Shown: in pieces, positions 1 through 7,700 of the stretch
How positions within the stretch are numbered: position 1 is the first letter of the stretch
How the letters are laid out: every line of letters begins with the position of its first letter
Assembly (NCBI GenBank): GCA_964247295.1
Contig: CAXTTV010000141.1
Location: 1-12,732, forward strand
Source of the DNA: CAXTTV01 sp964247295
GTDB lineage: Bacteria; Chloroflexota; Ktedonobacteria; Ktedonobacterales; Ktedonobacteraceae
Direction of reading: 5' to 3'
DNA: 12,732 nucleotides
Program-made: the position numbers and the translations under genes
Notes under the pieces: model-generated
Told to the model about the DNA's origin: nothing
The model's database searches: none
What the model saw: only the letters and a program-made list of their open reading frames with translations

Positions 1-21
1 CGTCCACCGCCTGAAGGACCC

Positions 22-44
22 TTTTTTCTGCCACGGCAAAAAAA
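22..44. terminator. Weak bidirectional terminator-like hairpin
   Basis: A T-run is followed by TGC, a short CACG loop, GCA and an A-run, so the two halves pair over about ten positions with one mismatch. Such a U-tract/A-tract hairpin can act as an intrinsic terminator in either direction. The GC core of the stem is only a few bases, so it is weak. It may end a gene lying left of the window. Positions 1-21 are too short to assign. Confidence 0.3.
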
Positions 45-153
45 TGAACTGCACCTGGTTTACTATCTCACCTTGCTATAACAACGAAATATTCGTAAAT
101 TTTCTTGTAGGATAAATCATAAAATACATCAAAAACAACTAATATTATTATAA

Positions 154-183
154 TTGCTCGAAATATTGTGTTATTTTTAATAC
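154..183 (+). promoter_or_regulatory. Candidate promoter for the CARF nuclease-csx15 pair
   Basis: TTGCTC (154-159) and TAATAC (178-183) are separated by 18 nt and resemble -35 and -10 elements. They lie in a very AT-rich stretch (about 100-185) upstream of the first gene. Transcription would start near 190, before the ribosome binding site at 227-231 and the ATG at 240. AT-rich DNA gives such matches easily, so this is a candidate only. Confidence 0.3.
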
Positions 184-226
184 TGATGACAAATTTAATA
201 GAGTTCTGGGAAGATATTTGTGTAGA

Positions 227-231
227 AAGGA
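227..231 (+). promoter_or_regulatory. Ribosome binding site fixing the CARF nuclease start at 240
   Basis: AAGGA lies 8 nt before ATG 240. The in-frame ATG at 168 has no comparable site, and its extra 24 residues precede the first strand of the CARF fold, so 240 is preferred. Confidence 0.7.
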
Positions 232-239
232 ATCTACTC

Positions 240-1370
240 ATGGCTAAAGAGAAGGCTCTCCTGTTGGTTGTTGGTGGTCGGGGAATGCCAGACCTTATGG
301 CTCTGTTTTATGTACAACCAAAGTATGTTGTGATTCTCACCTCAGAGGAAGGCTGGAATGATGAAAAAAATTGTCGTGACATTATTAGTTCGATGGCTGG
401 AACACAGATCGAAGAGCCTACGCGCAAGGTAAACACCTATAATTTTGCGAACGCGAAAAAGGTTTGCGAAGAGATTTGTCGCTCACATGATTGGGATTGG
501 ACAATTTCTATAAGTTCAGCACCTAAAATCACAGCCTTTGCTGCTCTTGCTGTAGCATCTAGTTTACAGTTACCTTGCCTTTATATAGATACAAGTCATG
601 AAAAGCTTATCTCTTTATCAGGAGATACTGAGATAGTTGCCAATGAGCTTTTTCATATGAATGTGGATGATTATTTGGAAAAATTTGGACGTACAAGAAA
701 CGACAAGAATTGGGAGTATAGGTCTGCGATCAAGAATTTAGGAGATGTGTCAAAGCTCCTTGCTCTTTCTCCGGCTACCCCAGATTTTACAAAATGTATG
801 TATGGTCAACAAGTTACTATGCCGCCTGTAAAAATAGATAAATTAACTCCTCAACTGATAGAGCTATTAGATAACTTGAGTAAATATAACGTTGTTTCGG
901 TTCAATACAATAAGTCTCAGAATGAGGCATATTGTAAGTTTACAACAAAGCACAATGCTACATTTCTAGGTACGGGGGACTGGTTAGAGTTTTATACATG
1001 GAATGAAGTGAAAAAGGCTGGCTTCGCGGATGATTGTCAGTGGGGCTATGAACTTGTAAGCACCGCAAAGAATGAACTCGATGTAGTGTTGACTTATAAA
1101 GCGCAATTGATTTTTGCAGAGTGTAAGGCGCGGAAAAAACCATACGATACTGAGTATCTAGCTGGTATCGACAGCAAAGCAGGCATGCTTGGTGGCAGTT
1201 ATGTGACAAAAATTTTTGTGGCGTATGCTCGTGCTCAGGGGGCCAGCTACCAGAACTTTCAAGAACAGGCACAGTTACGCCAAATTGTGGTGGCAACAGG
1301 AGAAGATTTAGCTAGTATTGGCTCAATTTTTAAGAAAGAAGCCGCAGATCCATCGTATCCAAGAATATAA
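240..1370 (+). CDS. Card1/Can2-like CARF-domain nuclease (DUF1887 family)
   Basis: From ATG 240 the product has 376 residues, close to characterised Card1 proteins. Residues about 1-160 look like a CARF domain: a hydrophobic strand, then the loop GGRGMPDL (12-19), and later the strand-loop-helix SISSAPKITA (90-99), at the place where CARF proteins usually carry a Gly/Thr-rich ligand loop ending in Lys. Residues about 245-360 carry a PD-(D/E)xK nuclease core: WLE (248-250), NELD (278-281) with D281, and E294-x-K296, followed by GGSYVTK typical of the family. Known relatives bind cyclic tetra-adenylate made by Cas10 and then cut single-stranded DNA and/or RNA, causing dormancy. The gene runs 15 nt ahead of csx15 and probably shares its transcript. 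It is clearly more AT-rich than the jet genes and lacks their GATC density, which suggests separate acquisition. Family and fold are confident; the ligand and substrate are inferred. Confidence 0.87.
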   Translation: MAKEKALLLVVGGRGMPDLMALFYVQPKYVVILTSEEGWNDEKNCRDIISSMAGTQIEEPTRKVNTYNFANAKKVCEEICRSHDWDWTISISSAPKITAFAALAVASSLQLPCLYIDTSHEKLISLSGDTEIVANELFHMNVDDYLEKFGRTRNDKNWEYRSAIKNLGDVSKLLALSPATPDFTKCMYGQQVTMPPVKIDKLTPQLIELLDNLSKYNVVSVQYNKSQNEAYCKFTTKHNATFLGTGDWLEFYTWNEVKKAGFADDCQWGYELVSTAKNELDVVLTYKAQLIFAECKARKKPYDTEYLAGIDSKAGMLGGSYVTKIFVAYARAQGASYQNFQEQAQLRQIVVATGEDLASIGSIFKKEAADPSYPRI

Positions 1371-1385
1371 ATTCAGGAAGAAGAA

Positions 1386-1772
1386 ATGCTTGTTTTGAAT
1401 TTTTCGCATCCACTTACGGACGAGCAACAGGAGAAGATTCGTGAGCTTGCCAAGACACATATCGATAGATTTTTAGATGTTCATGTGCAGATTGATCAGG
1501 AGGAGCCATTAGAGTCGCAGATCCGAGATATTGTTGATAAGATTGGCCTGTCTTCTGAGGATTGGCAGAGAACTTCCCTCTTGATTAATCCTCCAGGGTA
1601 TGCTCCGGCGGCCTGTATGCTGATGGCTGAGCTGCATGGTCGGATCGGGCATTTTCCTACGTTGATTCGTCTCCGACCACGGGATGAGATTGTAACTACT
1701 TATGAGGTGGCGGAGTCGCTGAACCTCCAATCTGTCCGGGATAGCAGCCGGAAGCATCGTACTGCTCTATAA
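1386..1772 (+). CDS. csx15: Csx15-family type III CRISPR ancillary protein
   Basis: This 128-residue protein matches my recollection of the Csx15 family along its length. It opens with LNFSHPLT (4-11), has a central NPPG (68-71) and LHGRIGHFP (83-91), and ends with NLQSVRD (113-119) and a basic tail. AGGAAG at 1375-1380 lies 5 nt before the ATG, and the gap from the CARF nuclease stop is 15 nt, so the two are almost certainly co-transcribed. Csx15 genes occur in type III CRISPR loci next to CARF effectors. The family has been proposed to bind or degrade cyclic oligoadenylates and so switch off the effector; I am not certain of its exact biochemistry. Pairing an off-switch with a Card1-like nuclease fits that role. 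No transmembrane segment or signal peptide is visible. Confidence 0.8.
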   Translation: MLVLNFSHPLTDEQQEKIRELAKTHIDRFLDVHVQIDQEEPLESQIRDIVDKIGLSSEDWQRTSLLINPPGYAPAACMLMAELHGRIGHFPTLIRLRPRDEIVTTYEVAESLNLQSVRDSSRKHRTAL

Positions 1773-1830
1773 TTTTAAGATAGGGGGGCTTTTCTATATG
1801 AGGCCGGTATGGTACTCTATGGAAAAGTTC

Positions 1831-1858
1831 TTGTTTTTGATCGGATTTACCTTATTAT
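1831..1858 (+). promoter_or_regulatory. Candidate promoter for the jet operon
   Basis: TTGTTT (1831-1836) and TATTAT (1853-1858) are spaced by 16 nt in the 88-nt gap between csx15 and jetA. Transcription would start near 1865, downstream of the first jetA ATG (1861). If real, translation would begin at ATG 1879 or 1933 on a very short leader. No terminator is evident between csx15 and jetA, so read-through is also possible. Confidence 0.3.
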
Positions 1859-1860
1859 AG

Positions 1861-3462
1861 ATGTGGAGTCCGTCACGCATGCAATCTTCTACCGATCTAC
1901 CTTCTTCCCTTCCCTTTAATCTGCTGGGCTCTATGCCTCTGTTTAATTATCTGACATATGCCTCTAACCGTACTCAGTTTTATCGCTCGATTATGCGGAC
2001 GTTACTGCATTTCCATCGCGAGTATCGCCACTATGTGACCGATCAGGAGGTCCGCGAGGCGGTGCTCGATCTCCTCGATCTGGATTATCCTCTGGATAAG
2101 TGCCGTGAGGATCTGGACTATTTGAAGCAATGCGGGAATGTGACGACGATTTATGATCCTGATCGCGCGAATTCGATTGCGGAGTTTGTGCATAAGCCTC
2201 TTCTCTATCAGGCTTCGCCCGAGGCTCTGGCCCTGGAGATTTTTCTGGAGGAGCAGATCGGGCTTGGACGGCGCACCGGGACGCTGGATCGCAGTAATCT
2301 GGATTTAATCTTTTCGTTGCTGAAGCAGGTTGATGTGGCTCTGGATCAGGAGTTTGTCGAGGCTCGCGAGGTGGCGGAGGATTGGCAGAATGCGTTTACT
2401 CTTTGGGATACGCTTTCGCAGAATGTGTCTTCGTATATGCGGATGATCTCCGATGCGGCCCATCAGAGTAGTCGGGATCTGGAGTCGTTTATCTCGTATA
2501 AGAAGGCGGTTGTCCAATATGTTCATAGTTTTGCTGAGACTTTACTGATTTTTGGCCGGGATATTCGCGATCTGCTGAACCGCTGGGTTGAGAATGGAAA
2601 GAGGGATCGCCTGATCGCGCTGGTGGTCCAGCATCAGGCCAGTGTGGATCTGCTTATAGAGACGCCGGAGGGCGCTGAGGAGCGTCTTAAGTCGATGCGT
2701 CATCAGGTGCGGACGCTGACGCTCTGGTTCGCGGAGGGGGGCAATACGGAGATCTTCCAGCGCACCGCGACGATGGAGATCTCGCAACTGGTGCGGCGAG
2801 CGACGGCTCTGGCTGTCTCGGGCAGCTCGGCTTTTAGCTATGCATCTCATCTCCAACTGCTGGCCCAACGCTTTATGAAGCTTGAGAATGGTGAGCAGGC
2901 TCAGCAATTGTTTGTTTCGGCCTTCGCCAATGCTCCCTCGCTGCACTTTCCAGAATCCTTATTTGGGCAGGTGGCGATCTCTGATAGCCGTTCTTTTAAA
3001 AGCGCCTGGGATGAGCAGCCCGCCGCTCAGGTTCGCCTCTGGTCGCTGGGCCAGCGCATCCGTGGGGAACGCCTGTCGGAAGAGCCTCTACGAGATCAGC
3101 GAAAGGCGATTGAGGAGTTGAAGGCGAAAAATCGAAAGCAGGACGAGGATCGGCGGCGTAACCTGAAGAGCCTGTTTCACGGGCCGCTTCTGGATATTGG
3201 TAATCTCAAAAAGATCGATAAGGAGAGTCGCACGCTATTAGAAGAGATCCTGGATGGCTGTCTGACAGACAAGGATCGGCAGTATCGGTCTCAGGATGGG
3301 TCCCTGGTAACGCTTCTGAATCCATTGGAGCCGGAGCGAGTCGCGCTTTATAGCAAAGATGGGGTGTTGCGCCTGCCTCGTTATCGTTTGCGGTATGACG
3401 TTGTGATCGGGACCGACATGGGAAAGAATGGGAGCAATGGACATGGACGATCTGAGCATTGA
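1861..3462 (+). CDS. jetA: Wadjet type II JetA, kleisin-like subunit (DUF2397/TIGR02677)
   Basis: The 533-residue product matches the DUF2397 family, JetA of type II Wadjet. Recognisable features are the N-terminal FNYLTYASNRTQFYRSIM segment (about 27-45), the following helical region with a winged-helix look, and the long alpha-helical middle with SYMRMI and ESFISYKKAVV. A charged helical segment (about 415-440) precedes the C-terminal domain. In Wadjet, JetA is the kleisin that bridges the JetC heads and carries JetB. The start is uncertain: ATG 1861 directly follows a stop codon, and none of ATG 1861, 1879 or 1933 has a clear ribosome binding site; homology begins only at about residue 17-25, so any is possible. 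The 3' end overlaps jetB, indicating translational coupling. Codon use is GATC-rich like the other jet genes and unlike the CARF nuclease gene. Confidence 0.85.
   Translation: MWSPSRMQSSTDLPSSLPFNLLGSMPLFNYLTYASNRTQFYRSIMRTLLHFHREYRHYVTDQEVREAVLDLLDLDYPLDKCREDLDYLKQCGNVTTIYDPDRANSIAEFVHKPLLYQASPEALALEIFLEEQIGLGRRTGTLDRSNLDLIFSLLKQVDVALDQEFVEAREVAEDWQNAFTLWDTLSQNVSSYMRMISDAAHQSSRDLESFISYKKAVVQYVHSFAETLLIFGRDIRDLLNRWVENGKRDRLIALVVQHQASVDLLIETPEGAEERLKSMRHQVRTLTLWFAEGGNTEIFQRTATMEISQLVRRATALAVSGSSAFSYASHLQLLAQRFMKLENGEQAQQLFVSAFANAPSLHFPESLFGQVAISDSRSFKSAWDEQPAAQVRLWSLGQRIRGERLSEEPLRDQRKAIEELKAKNRKQDEDRRRNLKSLFHGPLLDIGNLKKIDKESRTLLEEILDGCLTDKDRQYRSQDGSLVTLLNPLEPERVALYSKDGVLRLPRYRLRYDVVIGTDMGKNGSNGHGRSEH
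3431..3434 (+). promoter_or_regulatory. Ribosome binding site favouring the jetB start at 3443
   Basis: GGAG inside the end of jetA lies 8 nt before ATG 3443. The in-frame ATGs at 3428 and 3437 precede it or stand too close to it, although GGAAAG at 3421-3426 could serve 3437. Confidence 0.5.
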
Positions 3463-4759
3463 AGCGACATTACCCGATGAGGGGAAGACTAAGACGAGCT
3501 CCCGCGTCCGGTTGACGGGCTTGATGCGCGCGCATGTGGCGCTACTGGAAGAGGAGATGATCCGCCCTCAACAGGGCGATCTTTTCTCGGTTGTGCAGCG
3601 CTACTATGAAGAGTTGCGCTACTGGCACAGTCAGCATACCGGCTGGTATCTTGAGCGCCGGGGAAATGTTTTCCGCCTGCAACGCACGCCAGTTCTACTT
3701 TTGCCGGCCCAGGAGAAAAACACAAAATTGCCGGAGCCGCGCGATTTTGCCTGTCTGGCTCTGATTCTCAGCTTTGCCGCGACCCGTCAGATGGAGGGGG
3801 CCGGGAATGAACAACAGTTTTTGTTATCGACGCTGACAACCTTTTTGGTTGAGCACGCGCGCGATGAGCAGGGCGAGCCGCTTCTGGATTTGAAGAGGCG
3901 AGCTGACCGCTATAGTTTGATGCATGCCCTCAAATATCTGGATGCCGTTGGTGGCCTACAACTGGTAGAGGGGCAGAGTCAGGGCTGGATCGACTATGAT
4001 CATGAAATGCTATATGAGTTTACGCCAATTACAACCTTGATGATCACCTCGTTCGATTTTAAGGCCTTTGAGGCCGCCGAAGAGTCCTTGCGTACCTTTG
4101 AACCTCTCGGACCAGCTATGCTTGAACCGGATCTCCCGCCGCTCCGCCGGGTCTGGCGCGCCCTATTGCTTGGTCCGGTTCTGCTGCGGTATGATGATCC
4201 TCAGGGTTTTACCGTATTGTTGGAACAGGCGGATCTTTTTGAGCAGACCTTGATGAAGACCTTTGGTTGGCAGCTAGAGCTGAACCGTGATTATGCGTGC
4301 GTCGTGAGATCCAGTGGGACCGCCGCCGACGCAAACGCCTTGCTTACCCCTGGTAGTTCAATTGATCAGATTGTCTTACTGCTCTGTCGAGCCTGCCGCG
4401 AGGGCGTATCCACGGGTCGTTTCGATCCTGATCTCTATGGTTGCTTGCATCTGCATGCCGCCGATCTAGAAAATATGCTTTCAACTGAGATCAGGCCACA
4501 GTTTGGCAGCAATTGGAGTAAAGAGAATCAAGATAGTTCAGTGAGCACTCTCATGCAATCGGCTTATCAGAAGATGCGACTCGCGGGTCTGCTGCGCGGG
4601 CCGGACGCCAATGGAGATTTGTTGGTACTGCCCCTGGCGGCTCGCTTCGCGCCTGTTTATATTGGGCGCGGTGAGGGTGGGGCATCTGCTCGCCCTAAAA
4701 AATCACGTCAGAAGAGTAAGGCGGTGGAGGAGACAGGGCTCTGGGCTGAAAGTAAGTAG
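3443..4759 (+). CDS. jetB: Wadjet type II JetB, KITE-like subunit (DUF2398/TIGR02678)
   Basis: From ATG 3443 the product has 438 residues. It resembles the DUF2398 family: RPQQGDLFSVVQRYYEELRYWH near the N-terminus, then the GWYLERRGNVFRLQRTP strand-rich segment, then DFACLALILSF, and a winged-helix-like stretch ending in YSLMHALKYLDAVGGLQLV. The C-terminal part has the LLVLPLAARFAPVYI segment expected after the second winged helix. JetB is the KITE subunit that binds the JetA kleisin and closes the SMC ring. The gene overlaps jetA by 20 nt and ends 35 nt before jetC, so it belongs to one operon. Starts at 3428 or 3437 would add only five or two residues. The last about 20 residues are Lys/Ser/Arg-rich and probably disordered. 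The assignment rests on both resemblance and position between jetA and jetC. Confidence 0.82.
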   Translation: MDDLSIEATLPDEGKTKTSSRVRLTGLMRAHVALLEEEMIRPQQGDLFSVVQRYYEELRYWHSQHTGWYLERRGNVFRLQRTPVLLLPAQEKNTKLPEPRDFACLALILSFAATRQMEGAGNEQQFLLSTLTTFLVEHARDEQGEPLLDLKRRADRYSLMHALKYLDAVGGLQLVEGQSQGWIDYDHEMLYEFTPITTLMITSFDFKAFEAAEESLRTFEPLGPAMLEPDLPPLRRVWRALLLGPVLLRYDDPQGFTVLLEQADLFEQTLMKTFGWQLELNRDYACVVRSSGTAADANALLTPGSSIDQIVLLLCRACREGVSTGRFDPDLYGCLHLHAADLENMLSTEIRPQFGSNWSKENQDSSVSTLMQSAYQKMRLAGLLRGPDANGDLLVLPLAARFAPVYIGRGEGGASARPKKSRQKSKAVEETGLWAESK

Positions 4760-4783
4760 TGCTGGTAGAAAGCGAATAGAGAA

Positions 4784-4788
4784 AAGGA
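4784..4788 (+). promoter_or_regulatory. Ribosome binding site of jetC
   Basis: AAGGA lies 6 nt before ATG 4795 in the 35-nt gap after jetB. It is the clearest ribosome binding site in the jet operon and supports the start, which leaves about 38 residues before the conserved ATPase fold. Confidence 0.65.
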
Positions 4789-4794
4789 TCTTGT

Positions 4795-7700
4795 ATGCAC
4801 GCATCTCAAGAATCGTTTAATGATCTGGTCCCACTGGTACAGTTGGAAGAAGACGCGCTGATAGAGGAGATCAATTTTTTACAGGCCACAGTGGATGGTC
4901 CGCAGGGATACCGCCTGCGTCGAATTATTCTGGTAAACTACTGGCTCTATCACGATATGCAGACCTTCGAGATCCCCCATGGCCGCCTGTTTTTGGCTGG
5001 AGATAACGCTACCGGCAAATCTACCGTGCTGACCGCCGCCTTCCCGATCGCAATCGAAGGGAGTCTGCGCCCAGCTCGATTGGATACCTTTGGTGATCAT
5101 TATAAAAGTATCGAATACTACATTTTAGGGAGTGAACACTCAGCCGCTCCCTTTAACTTTAATGCGCGTACCTCGTATATCGCGCTTGAATTTGAGTGGT
5201 GTAATCCGGATCAACCGCCGATCGAGGCTGAGCTGCAACAGCGCTGGTTGCGAGGTGAGAAGGATCAGACACGTTTCCTGACTATTGGCGTTGTCTTGCA
5301 AGGCAAAAGGGATCGCGCTAAAACCATCGAGCCGCAATATTTCGTGATAACCGATGGCTCGCGCATCGGCTACCAGGTCAAATTGACTTTTGGACCGGAT
5401 AATCAGCGAAACGTGATTCCCCTGGCCGGATTCAAATCCTTGATGAAGCTGCATGGCATCCTCTGCGACCGCCAGAAAGAATATGAGCAACTGGTCTCAC
5501 GTTACCTGTTTGGCTATAAAAGTATCGATCAGTACGAGAAACTCATTGACCTTTTGCTGATTCTGCGACAGCCGAACCTAAGCTCAACGTTGAAGTTAGA
5601 GAATATCCAGGATCATCTAAAAAAGGCCCTGCCAGCGATCCCGTTGGATGCTACACGGCAGGTGATTGAGACCATTAACGGGATTGAAGGCATCAACCGT
5701 ATCGTTAAAGAGTTAAGAGAGGAGCGGATCGCCGTTGGTGAGCTCCATCTCGTTCAGCAGAACTATGTCTTGAGCCGGGCCAGGGTGAGGGCGCGTATCT
5801 ACCTTGAAACATGGCGCAACCTCAACGGAGCCAGAAATGATCAGAACCGCCAGCAGAAAAATCTAGAGCGCTGGCAACGCGAGCGCGATACCACAAACGA
5901 TCTGGTAGAAACCACTAATACCGGGCTTCAGGAGACACGAGGATCGATCATCGCTTTAAGAAGTCAGCAGGTCAGCGATCAACAGGATCGTTTTCAGCGT
6001 GCAAGCGAGAAATTAGCCGGCGATCAAGAGATAGAAAAGCTTTCAGAACAGAGTCACAACCGTCTACAAAATAGCATTAAAGAGTATAAAGATCGCTCAT
6101 GGAGCGCTGAGCAAAGCTTTACCAGCACCAAAGAGCAAATGGAAAGCCTGCTCGAAGAGTTAGAGGAGATTGTGGAGCAGGAAGCCTCATGGGAGAGCGC
6201 CGCATTACAGCTTCAAAGCACCCGTGAGCAGGTTCAGAGCCTCACCCTGACAGTAAACTCAACCGCGAGCCGGATCGAGAGCCTTCTGGAAGCCCTCATG
6301 GGAATGGGGGTGACCAGCAGATTAAGCTGGCTTCGAGACCTGGAAAGATTGCATAAAACGCGCCAGCGTATAGATGATCAAGTGCAGCAAGCAACCAAAA
6401 GTGAGCAGAGTGCCGGCAACTATTTTGATGAGAGCCTGCGCCAGTTTCTTCACTCGAAAGCTCAATTTGAGCAAGCCGTAGACTCCTTAACGGACCTTTT
6501 CGACAAACTTGCGGATCGGTATGGAGAGATTCTAGGAGATCAAGATCTCCTGATCGGCAGTAATCTGCCGGTTCAGACCTCTCTCAACAGCGAGTCCGAG
6601 ATTGATACCACCGTGAGCGCCTATAGCCAGCTCTTTAACGAGATCAAAGGGATTCGGGATAAGATTTATCTACAATTAAGCAATGCCAGGAAGGGACTTC
6701 AGCAAAGTCTGGAGGAGATCCGGCACGATCAACAACAGCAGCAACAGGCGTTAAAAGAGATTGAAGCCCTGTATGCGGAAAAGCAGTCTGAACCAGAATT
6801 TTCTTTACCGCAATCGCCGAGAAAACAGGACGCACGCGACCTGCTGAATGAGGTTGGGATCGAAGCCTACCCTCTATATGGTTTACTGGACTTTGGTGAG
6901 GAGATCGATCGCGAGGGCGGAACCGCCAGCCAACTAGAATATCTATTAGAGGATGCCGGTTTACTCAACGCTCTGGTCACCAGACCCGAGAGCACCGCCG
7001 ATGCGCTAAACCTTCTTCAAGACAAGGGATTAAGCGACTGCCTACTAGCCACTTCCTCGTGGCAAGAGGAAGGGTTTTCAGGTGATCAGCGGTCAGTTTC
7101 CAGTAAGCAAAAACCAGGTGTAGGTGACCTGTTGCGTTTTGATCCTACTTTGCTAGAAGTGAAGGATAGGGCCTGGCGTCAGGTTGTAGAGAAAGCTTTG
7201 CTTCTGATTAATCAAGCGATCGAATTTCCTATAGTCGAAAATGATGGGAACGATCCTAATAGAGGCGACATAATCGAGGGAAAAGATACCGGGGGCTCGT
7301 TGCGCTGGCGCTACGGTTTGGTAAGTGGAGTCGTTGGTGAGGGTCGGGCCACGGTTATTGGGCAGGAGACGCGGCTTCTACGCAGACAACAGGAGTTGGA
7401 AGCTCTAGAGCAGCGGCATAATATTTTGCGCCAGAGAGTGCAGGATTTGGGCCAGAACTACTCCGAGATCGAGCAACGCATTCAAAAGATGGATCAGCAC
7501 TTGCGGGATCTGGATAGAGCGATCGAAGAAAAAGGTTTAAGCCAGGCGTCAGTGCTTTTAAATGGACAAACTCAGCCACTGAAAGCTGCTCTGCGCCGCT
7601 TCCAGCAGGCGCGAAGCGAGACTCAGGAGCGGCGTCAGGAGCGGACAGCCATCTTACGCGAACTTGAAGAAGCCTGTACCGACTATCCTTTACTGGCGCG

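Noticed and set aside
168..239. Upstream ATG extending the CARF nuclease by 24 residues
   Set aside because: No ribosome binding site and no family homology; ATG 240 has AAGGA at the right distance.
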